Under the pieces are notes generated by a model that was not told where the DNA came from, ran no database searches, and was given only the letters and a program-made list of their open reading frames with translations. This document shows, piece after piece, positions 55,244-64,000 of a stretch of 64,000 nucleotides of DNA (its first letter is position 1; each line of letters begins with the position of its first letter). The position numbers and the translations under genes are program-made. Origin of the DNA: Euonymus europaeus (Eukaryota; Streptophyta; Magnoliopsida; Celastrales; Celastraceae); NCBI GenBank assembly GCA_963580455.1, contig OY756965.1, forward strand, positions 12,501 through 76,500. Reading direction: 5' to 3'.

Positions 55244-56961
55244 TCAAGCTGGAGCATAAATATTACATAGGCCCAGCTTGTTACAAATGTGTGCTACTCG
55301 ATTGCCAACTAAAGGTTTGGTAAGAACATCAGCTAATTGATCACTTGTCCTAACATGTTTGAGCTGTAAAACCCCATGTTGTAATTCATCCCGAACAACA
55401 TGGCAATCAATTTCAATATGTTTGGTCCCCTCATGATAAACAGGATTAGAAGCAATGTGAATTGCTGACTGACTGTCACACCATATGCATGAGGACTCTA
55501 CTTGAGGATAGCCAAGCTCTATAAGAAGTTGTCTCAAGTATACAACTTCATCAGTAACACGGGTCAATGCTCTATACTCAGATTCAGCTGAGGAACGTGC
55601 TACCACAGTCTGCTTCTTGTTTTTCCATGAGACCAAATTACCTCCAACAAACACACAATAGCCAGTGGTAGAACTTTTATCATCTGGAGAGCCTGCCCAA
55701 TCAGCATCTGAAAAAGCTTCTATAGGTAATGTCTCACTCTCATTCATAGCTTTATACAATATTCCACGTCCCGGAGTACCTTTAATATACTTTAGAATAC
55801 GTAAAGCAGCTTGCCAATGAGGAACCCGAGGAGAAGACATAAATTGACTTACTACACTCACCGAAAAAGCAATGTTAGGACGAGTCACTGCTAAATAGTT
55901 TAACTTCCCAACCAATCTTCTATACCTCTCAGGATCCTCAAAGAGATCTCTCTCATATGCTGATAGTTTCATTCCAAAAGACATAGGAGTGTCACTAAGT
56001 TTACTCTCAAGCATCCCCGTATCACGTAGAACATCCAATGCATATTTTCTTTGAGATAGAAATACACCATTTCGACTTCGAGCAACCTCAACACCAAGAA
56101 AATACCGTAAAGGGCCCAAGTCTTTAGTGTCAAAATGACGATATAAAAATACCTTCAGATCTGTGATCCCTGCACTATCGCTCCCAGTGATCACTATGTC
56201 ATCGACATAAACCACAAGAAATATATTACCCACATGAGTACAATGATAGAACACTGAATGGTCCCTGGTTGAGCGCCGAATACCAAACTTAAGCACCACC
56301 TCAGAAAATCATCCAAACCAAGCTCTCGGAGATTGCTTCAAGTCATAGAGAGACTTCTTTAGTTTACAAACCAAGCCAGACTCCCCCTGAGCAACAAATC
56401 CAGGTGGTTGCTCTAAATAGACCTCCTCAGAGAGAGTGTCATGTAATGGCCAATGAAAAATAGCAGCCAAAGAAATAAGAAGCCGAATGGATACCATTTT
56501 GGCAACAGGAGAAAAGGTGTCAAGATAGTCCACGCCATAAGTCTGAGAATAGCATTTCGCAACAAGACGAGCTTTCAAGCGAGCAACTCAACCATCAGGA
56601 TTCATTTTAACAGTGAAGACATATTTTGCGCCAATAGCATGCTTCCAAGGAGGAAGAGGCATTAAATCCCATGTATGATTAGTTTCCAAGGTAGTCATTT
56701 CCTTTTGCATAGCAGTAAGCCTGGAAGGAGAATCAAGAGACTCAGCCAAGGTGCAAGGCACAGAAACAGTACCCAGTGAAGTAACAAATGCCTGAAGAGA
56801 ATGAGACACACCAGCATAAGTAACATGATCAGTAATTGGATACTTAGCAAAACTTCGCCTACCCTTACGAAGTGCAATAGGAATGTCAGCAGCTGGTGCT
56901 GGTGATAAAAATGGATCTGCGAGTGAGATCCGATATAGGTTTTAAGAAGATATCGGATCAT
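55244..56961 (-). pseudogene. Ty1-copia RT-RNase H, several breaks
   Basis: Blocks read in order: K-Y-V-F-T-V-K-M-N-P-D-G, stop, L-K-A-R-L-V-A-K, S-P-V-A-K-M, then an internal deletion removing the first catalytic Asp block of RT (H-W-P-L-H joins D-T-L-S-E-E), another stop, then an open 351-codon frame with YVDD and the full RNase H (D-A-D-W-A-G, E-S-E-Y-R, W-C-D-S-Q-S). The element cannot make active RT. Confidence 0.85.
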
Positions 56962-56970
56962 CGTCGAAAG

Positions 56971-57169
56971 GCGCGCTTCTGTGAGCGCGATAAGGGAGAG
57001 TGAGTAGACTTAAATCCCAAGCGAAAGTAGAGACTCAAAGCAAAGCTTGATGATGGCAACGGTAGCTTCCGGTTGGTGAACAGTACTCTAACAAAACCCA
57101 TCTCAAAAACAACAGTTTAAATTCAACAAATTCTCTTCCATCATCTAATTATTCATCATTACTTTCTAA
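56971..57169. other. Spacer before the telomere-like array
   Basis: No frame or repeat family recognised in the first 150 bp. From about 57117 it has the TTAAATTCAACAAATTCTC block that also precedes the other two telomere-like tracts. Confidence 0.4.
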
Positions 57170-57510
57170 CCTAAACCCTAAGCCCCAAACCCCAAACCCC
57201 ACACACTAAACCCTAAACCCCTAAACCCCAAACCCCAACACCAAACCCCAACCCCAACCCCAAACCCCAACCCCTAAACCGCAACCCTAAACCTAAACCC
57301 TAACCCTAACCCTAACCCCTAACCCCAAAACCCCAAACCCCAAAATACAAACCCCAAAAGGCTAACCCCAAACCCTAAACCCCAAACCCCAACACCTAAA
57401 CCCCAAACCCCAAATCCCAAACCCTAAATCCTAAACCAGAAAACCTTAAACCCTAAACCCTAATCCCCAAACTCGAAACCCCAAACCCTAAACCCCAAAC
57501 CCTAAATCCA
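57170..57510. repeat. Degenerate telomere-like tract 1
   Basis: CCCTAAA/CCCCAAA-type units with many variants. Preceded by the TTCAACAAATTCTCTTCC block and followed by an integrase fragment, the same order as tracts 2 and 3. Confidence 0.85.
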
Positions 57511-57735
57511 AAAGATTGAGGATGATAAGAAGTGGCAATCTTATGTGTGATATGTATTTGACAAGAAGTGCAGCCACACTCCAGTTCAAAAAAAATGCTT
57601 TACTTCATCACTGATTATAGCACGTGGAGTACCATATCTGAGAAATTTGTAGGCTTTTGTTCAACAAAAAGTTTGGCCTTGAGCATTGAAGCAATATAAA
57701 TTTAAATTCAACAAATTCTCTTCCATCATCTAATT
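57511..57735 (-). pseudogene. Gypsy integrase fragment, module 1
   Basis: Starts GATTGAGGATGATAAG (+) and carries the CACACTCCAGTTCAAAAAAAATG block. In - sense it is part of a gypsy integrase; short and frame-broken. It recurs at 57967, 58293, 58765 and 59095. Confidence 0.6.
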
Positions 57736-57755
57736 ATTCATCATTTCCTTCTCCC

Positions 57756-57966
57756 CCAAACCCTAAACCCCAAACCCTAAGCCCTAAACCCCAAACCCCA
57801 AACCCTAACCCTAAACCCCAAACCCCAACCCCTAAACCCCAACCCTAAACTTAAACCCTAACCCTAACCCTAACCCCTAAACCCTAACCCCAAACAACAA
57901 ACCCGAAACACGAAACCCAAAACCCCAAAACCGAATGTCTAAACCCCAAACCCTAAACCCTAAATC
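57756..57966. repeat. Degenerate telomere-like tract 2
   Basis: About 210 bp of CCCTAAA variants, same flanks as tract 1. Confidence 0.85.
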
Positions 57967-58535
57967 CATTAGATTGAGGATGATAAGGAGTGGCAATCTT
58001 ATGTGTGATGTTGTATTTGACAAGAAGTGCAGCCACACTCCAGTTCAAAAAAAATGCTTTCGTTCATCACTGATTATAGCACGTGGAGTTCCATATCTTA
58101 GAAATATTACTCCTTAAAGTAATCGGGTCACGACATCACTTTTAATGGTTGGGCTTGCAATGGCTTCAACCCATTTGATACGTAATCTACTGCAACCAGT
58201 ATGTACTCAATTCCAAAAGACTCAAGAAATGACCCCATGAAATCTATTCCCCAAAATTCTTTTGATTTCTCTGTTAGAAATCTCAGCATGTCCACTAGAT
58301 TGAGGATGATAAGTAGTAGCAATCTTATGTGTGATGTTGTATTAGGCACGAAGTGCAGCCACACTCCAGTTCAAAAAAAATGCTTCTCTTCATCACTGAT
58401 TATAGCACGTGGAGTACCATATCCGAGAAATTTGTAGGCTTCTGTTAGACAAAAAGTTTGGCCTTGAGCATTGAATCCATATAAATTTAAATTCAACAAA
58501 TTCTCTTCCATCATCTAATTATTCATCATTACCTT
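57967..58535 (-). pseudogene. Gypsy integrase fragments, module 2
   Basis: Two overlapping copies of the integrase piece. - sense codes [20 protein letters not shown], the first catalytic Asp region of an Athila/Tat-type integrase. Stops and shifts occur. Followed by the TTCAACAAATTCTC block. Confidence 0.65.
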
Positions 58536-58540
58536 CTCCC

Positions 58541-58765
58541 CTAAACCCTAAACCCTAAGCACTAAGCCCCAAACCCCAAACCCTAAACTCTAACCCCTAA
58601 ACCCTCTAAACCTCAAACCCCAACCCCTAAACCCCAACCCTAAACTTAAACCCTAACCCTAACCCCAAAACCTCAAACACCAAACCCGAAACCCTAAACC
58701 CCAAACCCCAACGCCTAAACCCCAAACCCTAAACCCTAAACCCCAAACCCCAAACCCTAAATCCA
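58541..58765. repeat. Degenerate telomere-like tract 3
   Basis: About 225 bp of mixed CCCTAAA and CCCCAAA units, in the same module order as tracts 1 and 2. Confidence 0.85.
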
Positions 58766-59290
58766 CTAGATTGAGGATGATAAGGAGTGGCAATCTTATG
58801 TGTGATGTTGTATTTGACAAGAAGTGCAGCCACACTCCAGTTCAAAAAAAATGCTTTCGTTCATCACTGATTATAGCACGTGGAGTTCCATATCTGAGAA
58901 ATATTACTCCTTGAAGTAATCGGGTCACGACATCACTTTTAATGGTTTGGCTTGCAATGGCTTCAACCCATTTGGATACGTAATCTACTGCCACCAGTAT
59001 GTACTCATTTCCAAAAGACTTAAGAAATGGCCCCATGAAATCTATTCCCCAAAATTCTTTTGATTTCTCTGTTAGAAATCTCAGCTTGTCCACTAGATTG
59101 AGGATGATAAGTAGTGGCAATCTTATGTGTGATGTTGTATTAGGCAAGAAGTGCAGCCACACTCCAGTTCAAAAAAAATGTTTTCCTTCATCACTGATTA
59201 TAGCACGTGGAGTACCATATCTGAGAAATTTGTAGGCTTCTGTTCGACAAAAAGTTTGGCCTTGAGCATTGAAGCCATAAAAAATTTTCC
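58766..59290 (-). pseudogene. Gypsy integrase fragment, module 3 (best preserved)
   Basis: The 58842-59162 frame (106 codons, - strand) contains [25 protein letters not shown] and the P-R-A-I-I-S-D block with the second catalytic Asp. The same subfamily as the + fragment at 59460, but inverted. Confidence 0.75.
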
Positions 59291-59296
59291 TACATC

Positions 59297-59452
59297 AAAC
59301 CAGGTTCCCTTATACATGTAGTATAAGGTTGCTAAGAACTTGCTCCGCCGCTGCTGAGAATGGCCGATGGGGCAGAGATCTCTCTTTCTTTGTAAGCAAC
59401 ATTTCTTTTTCCTAAGTGCGAACCTTAAAACACGTATAAGGGAACCTGGTTT
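59297..59452. mobile_element. MITE-like fold-back element, 156 bp
   Basis: Terminal inverted repeats of about 19 perfect bases (AAACCAGGTTCCCTTATAC and its complement) with weaker pairing for about 20 bp more. There is no ORF and no clear target duplication. It sits exactly between inverted integrase fragments, so it may instead be a by-product of the rearrangement. Confidence 0.5.
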
Positions 59453-59459
59453 AGGGATA

Positions 59460-60042
59460 AATCCGAAGAATTCTGGAGAAGGCAGTGAATATCAAGAAAA
59501 CTGGTTGGAGTATAAAATTAAATGATGCTCTTTGGGCATATCGAACTGCATACAAGACTCCAATTGGCATGACTCCATATCGTTTGATTTTTGGAAAGGC
59601 TTGTTATCTTCCTATAGAACTTGAACATAAGGCATTCTGGGCAATCATAAAGCTCACCTTTGATTATGGTACTGCTGGTGAGAAGAGAAAATTATAGCTA
59701 AATGAACTCGAAGAAATACGTGATGAATCTTATGAAAATGCGTGGATTTACAAGGATAGGACCAAGCGATACCATGATCAGAATATTGTGGCTAAAGAAT
59801 TTTCTTCTGGTCAAAAGATACTTTTGTTTAATTCTAGACTTAAACTTTTTCCAGGGAAATTACGTTCGCGATGGTATGGTCCATTTCAAGTTGTTCATGT
59901 ATATCCACATGGTGCTGTTGACATCAAGAACTTGGAGACAGGAAATGAATTCAAGGTTAATGGGCATCGTCTCAAACATTACTTTGAAGCCAATTTTAAT
60001 GCAGCAGTGTCTAGTATTACACTTCGAGACCCAGATGAGTAA
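59460..60042 (+). pseudogene. Athila-like gypsy integrase C-terminal part
   Basis: I-R-R-I-L-E-K-A-V, then [13 protein letters not shown] and F-G-K-A-C-Y-L-P, typical of Athila/Tat integrase ends, then the W-Y-G-P-F chromodomain-proximal block. One in-frame TAG at 59695-59697; otherwise one frame to TAA 60040-60042. The finger and first two catalytic Asp are missing. Confidence 0.8.
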
Positions 60043-62160
60043 TTAAAAGGTATCATTTCGTCTAGCTCAGACGTTAAATACAGAGCTCATAGGAGGCAAC
60101 CCATATTCCAATCTCACGGTATGTAATTGTGATTTAAAAAAAAACATATTTCTACACTGCAACTCTTTTTACTATTTTTACTTCTACTCATTTCTAATTT
60201 CCTCTTATAGCCATTGGAAACATGCCGAGACGCTTTCGTTCATCTACCTACCAGCCAAAGGATCACCTATTCCAGAGAGCTGATATCATCCCGGAATGTA
60301 AGATTGATCCACTAATTCAACAAGCCGATGCTACTCGGTGGGCGATGCAATTTTTGAGATTTCAATTATAATTGCTTGAGCTTTTGTTTGTGAGGTATGG
60401 TACAAAAAAATCAAAACAAAAAAAAAGAGAGAAAAAAAAAAGAAAAAGAAAGAAAAAGAAGGATAAAAAAAGAATGGTAAGGCATTCTCAGTCTTCAACG
60501 TCCTTAGGAAGACAAGTACAATATTATTTTGTTTCTGATTTCACAAAGATTCTATTATTTGTTCTTATCTCAAAAATTTGATTTTTAAATTCCAAAGCAC
60601 GTTTGTGGTAAGAATGGTAGAAGTTCTAGACAACTAATATACCTATCATGTGATCAATGTTTTTTTCTTTGTTGTCCTTAAAATGACTTTTCTTCTGAGT
60701 GCATATTTGTTTTCTAACTCCATGAGAGAAATTCCAAGCACTAAAATCCTTCTTTAACCTATGAGAATATGGAGTTGATGCTTTTATTTGGATAATTCTT
60801 CTAGGTTATAAGCATTATGGTTTACGGTAAGAAGGTTTTGGCTTAGTGCACACACACAAATTTTAGAAGTTGTGATCAAAATACTCTGGATAGCATCAGT
60901 GATCTCTTACTTTTTTGTTATATTCAAAAGAAGTAATCTGTTTTTCAAATTCTTCGGCATGGAAAGATATTTATACTTAAATTGCTTGGGACTAGCAAAA
61001 AGCTGGTTGGGGGTTGTGATAGATGTTGAAAACATCTACTTTAAATGTAAATTATCATTAGCATTTGTCACAAAGTTGGGGTTTTTGAAGTGATTTTGTA
61101 CAAATAAATTTTAATCACCATGGACGAATCACTTTGTGTTTATTTTCACATTTATAAACTCAATCATGAGTCCAACCCAAGTGAAGAAGATCATGGAAGG
61201 TTTTGTTGACATCATTGCTTACATCTTTGCATTTCACCAAACTCTTCCATTTCACCAAACCATTCCCATTATCCTCACCAAACACTTTCATTTCCCTATA
61301 AAAGTAGAGGAGGAGGAGAGAAGAGACACAACAATAGGAAGAAGAAGAGGAAAAAGAAGAAAAGAGAGGGAGTTCTCGCAATAAGTATAATTAAGGGGGG
61401 TTTTACTAGTTGTTTTATTATTTATGTTTGTGAATTTTATATATATTTCTATTTGTTGTGTAAACTTAATATGAAGAACTAATCCTCTTACTAAGGTGAT
61501 GATGGATTGACTCTATTGTGTTTCATAAATTTGATTGAATTAATTGTGATTTATTCATGTAATGTTAAGTATTAAATTGCTATGTTTATTAATAATTAAA
61601 TCTTGATGCTTAGCTACCATCTAGGTTTGATTAATGTGATGCAAATTGTAGTAGATGTCATGCTTAATTTGAGAATAGCTTCTTGCAATTTATTATCAAA
61701 GTTACCTAGTCATAGATTTCATATGCTAGGACCTTTATGATCATTTCATAAGTTACATTGATCTTAATGCATTCTTGTTTGTCAAATTAGTCCAGATGCC
61801 ATGGATAGTTGCAAATTAAGGATAGAAGTGGTAAGTTAGATGTCAATGACTACTGCATGAATTAGAAAATTTGATCTTTGATATGCTTGGATGAATTCAT
61901 AATTGATAACCATATGATTTAAATATAATAGAGTGGTGAAATCAAAGTCTTAGTATTTATTTATTTGTGTTAATCTCTCAATTTTAGTTTTTGTGTTTAT
62001 AAATATTACCATAAAAAAATTAAACTTGTTTTTTTAAGAATTGGAGGTAGTTAATCTTCAGTCCCTGTGGGTACGACACTCGTTTTTGCCACACTTATAC
62101 TACTTGGATTCGTGCGCTTGTGAGTGTAAATAGAGTTTTAGAATTACTATATTTTAAGCA
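60043..62160 (+). other. Athila-like 3' region and LTR, boundaries not resolved
   Basis: TTAAATACAGAGCTCATAGGAGGCAACCC at about 60073-60101 resembles the untranslated region after Athila pol. A purine-rich tract lies at 60400-60475. The end near 62061 (TCCCTGTGGGTACGACACTCG) is typical of the 3' part of Athila LTRs. No complete gene is seen; the env-like region is absent or decayed. Confidence 0.5.
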
Positions 62161-62164
62161 GTTT

Positions 62165-63095
62165 TAAAATGATAACAGCTATCACAAATTATTCCAATAA
62201 AATCAATGAAATTGTAAATCAGATGAAGATAAATGGAGAGGATATAGCTAATTACAAAGTTATAGAAAAGATTTTAATCAACCTCCATAAAAGTTTGTAG
62301 CTAAATTGTCAGCCATTGAAGAGTCTTGTGACTTATAGAAGTTGACAATGTCTAAGCTTTGCTGTAAGCTGCAAGCTCAAGAACAAATATTTTCTTTAAA
62401 AAATGAGGAGGCTATTGAGGATGCACTTCAGACCAAGATAAAGGGCAAGCCGGTTTCTTTTTCGAAAGAAGGAAAGAAGTAATCTCAGTGGAAAGGTAAC
62501 AAAGGCAAACATTCTAAAAGGAATGCTAAATCTGGTGAAACCAACAAAAAGCCTAACTTTTCACCTTGTCCTCACTATAAGAAACCAATCACCCTGAAAA
62601 TAAATGCTGGGAGAAATATGGTAAGCCACAAATTCAATGTAGATATTGCAAGAAGATAGTCCATGTAGAAAGGGTGTGTAGATTCAAGCAGAATCAAAAT
62701 CAATCCTCTCTCTGAACTCCTCAGCAAGCTCATTGTGTAGAAGATTAGAAGCAGCATGAGGATCATCTGTTCATGAGAGTGAGTTCTTCTCAAGTCCAAC
62801 AAAAAAATATTTGCCTCGTTGATGGTAGTTGTACAATTCACATGGCCAAGGATGTGAATTTATTTATTGCTTAAGACAAGGCTGTGAGAATCAAGGTACA
62901 ATTGGGTAATGGAGAAGTTGTCCGGACTAAGGGGAACGACTCAATTTCTATCAACACCAAAAAGGTACAAAATCCATCACTGATGTTCTTTATATTCTAA
63001 GTTTGAAGTATAATTTACTTTATGTTGTCCAAATGATGAGGAAGGGGTACAATTTGATGTTCAAAGATGGATTTTTGCCATTCCTAACTCTCCTC
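62165..63095 (+). pseudogene. Degenerate Ty1-copia gag and protease
   Basis: Reading across stops and shifts: a gag end with a C-x2-C-type finger (C-R-Y-C-K-K, V-C-R-F), then protease-like V-D-G-S-C-T-I-H-M and G-N-G-E-V. Many stops, an old relic. Distinct from the 52270-56970 copia element. Confidence 0.65.
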
Positions 63096-63395
63096 ATGTA
63101 CCGGACTACCTCTATTGTATTGTTCTTGTATTTTTTGTTGATTAATAATCAATTTAATTGGTTGCCCATTTAAATTTTGTGGGTCCATAAGCCTTTGAAT
63201 CATATCCAAGAATGTTTAAAAATACTTATTTGTTTCTAGATTCAACGAATAGAGTTTTCTTCACTATCTGTGAAGACGTCCCAAGGTAGAAGAACAATAG
63301 TTGAAGTCATGATTAGTCTGTTTACCTATTATAATATGATGTTTCAAATTAATGATTACTATTAATAAAGATGTATTTATGATTTGAATTTCTGC
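63096..63395 (+). other. Unassigned stretch within the copia relic
   Basis: About 300 bp with no recognisable frame; probably diverged copia integrase sequence or an insertion. Confidence 0.3.
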
Positions 63396-63690
63396 AAGTC
63401 TCTCACAAGTTCTTTATCTTATGGCATAGAAGATATGCCAGTTTGGTAAATCACATAGACAATCTTTTCCTACAAGTTTTACTTGGAGGGTCAAGGAGAA
63501 ATTGCAACTGATCCACATATATGTGTGCGGACCTATGAGTCTGCCTTCACTTTCACAAAACAAGTACTTTGTAATTTTTATAGATGACCAAACAAGGATG
63601 AATTGGGTCAACTTTCTTAGCTATAAGACTCAAGTTTTTCTTGTGCTTAGGAAATTTAAAGCATTGGTTGAATCTCAACTTGGTTTGAAG
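63396..63690 (+). pseudogene. Ty1-copia integrase fragment
   Basis: The 63502-63690 frame has C-G-P-M, K-Y-F-V-I-F-I-D-D-x-T-R-M-x-W-V, the first catalytic Asp region of a copia integrase, followed by the F-K-A-L-V-E block. It is cut by the LTR that starts at 63697. Confidence 0.7.
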
Positions 63691-63696
63691 ATCAAG

Positions 63697-64000
63697 TGTA
63701 ATATCCTGAACCCAAATTAAAAAAAATTAAAAAAAAAATTTAAAATCTGATATTTTTAATAAATACTACATATTGTTAGAAAAATATTGACGCAAGAATC
63801 ACCGAAATCGGAGTTGAATCGGATTTGTTACGAATTTTGGAAGTTTAGGTAATTATGAGAAAAACGAAGGGCAAAATGGTCATTTCACCAGAAAAATCTG
63901 GCATAAACCAGATTTTCCAGTGAAAATCTGGAATGCACAAGAGAGAGAGAAAGTTTGGAAAAAAATTTGGATTTTTTCGTGTTTGTGGTCCGATTGGGGC
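63697..64000 (+). repeat. Start of a gypsy-type LTR (continues outside window)
   Basis: TGTAATATCCTGAACCC directly after copia integrase sequence. The later GGCAAAATGGTCATTTCACC is a common plant gypsy LTR phrase. The right end is beyond the window. Confidence 0.6.

Larger units (their letters stand above)
52270..56970 (-). mobile_element. Permuted Ty1-copia retrotransposon sharing one 136-bp LTR
   Basis: In - sense the order is RT-RNase H (56961-55244), polypurine tract, 136-bp LTR, tRNA-Met primer site, gag, protease, integrase, then an inverted piece of its own 5' leader. A normal element would have gag to RT between two LTRs. Here the 3' half of one copy precedes the 5' half of another, as after recombination between tandem or circular copies. 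Several frame breaks show that it is dead. Confidence 0.8.

Overview
The window is repeat-rich nuclear DNA from a flowering plant. The evidence is a split 26S proteasome ATPase (RPT3) gene with spliceosomal introns, Ogre/Tat, Athila-like and Ty1-copia LTR retrotransposons, TTTAGGG-type telomere-like tracts, and several integrated copies of a caulimovirid (plant pararetrovirus). The host species cannot be named from the sequence.

Layout. 1-7977: viral copy 1 (+ strand, 5' end cut by the window edge), with small ORFs, movement protein, coat protein, protease-RT-RNase H polyprotein and a 467-aa downstream ORF (ORF VI position). 7978-13112, 13113-18292 and 18293-22899: copies 2, 3 and 4 on the - strand. 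Copies 2 and 3 are 5' truncated inside the coat gene and form a 5180-bp tandem repeat. Copy 1 and copy 2 meet tail to tail, giving a near-perfect palindrome with arms of about 5.1 kb. Copy 4 is split by a complete, young 15.7-kb Ogre/Tat retrotransposon (22900-38583, CATAT target duplication) and resumes at 38584, running through all small ORFs, a long structured leader, a tRNA-Met primer site and a TATA promoter to about 44440. There it runs into a degenerate telomere-like tract. 44894-49094: RPT3, - strand, frameshifted and lacking its last exon. 49095-52270: a duplication-bearing spacer, then a solo gypsy LTR. 52270-56970: a permuted, broken Ty1-copia element. 57130-59296: telomere-like tracts alternating with gypsy integrase fragments. 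59297-64000: a fold-back element, an Athila-like integrase end, copia gag/integrase relics and the start of another gypsy LTR.

The virus is the most interesting part. Ahead of the movement protein it has eight or nine very small ORFs, chained stop to start by ATGA overlaps, 8-14 nt overlaps or 2-3 nt gaps. Two sets of them are visibly paralogous. One junction carries an in-frame G GGA AAA heptamer followed by TAG. Only the 467-aa ORF stands apart, behind a 120-nt AT-rich gap that ends in a good splice acceptor 2 nt before its ATG. This layout suits polycistronic translation by reinitiation, with a separately expressed (spliced or subgenomic) ORF VI, but that is inference.

No viral copy in the window is undamaged: copy 1 has a stop in the coat gene, copies 2 and 4 share a stop in the polymerase, copies 2 and 3 lack the 5' half, and copy 4 is also split by the Ogre element. 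The fold-back layout would give double-stranded RNA if transcribed across its centre.
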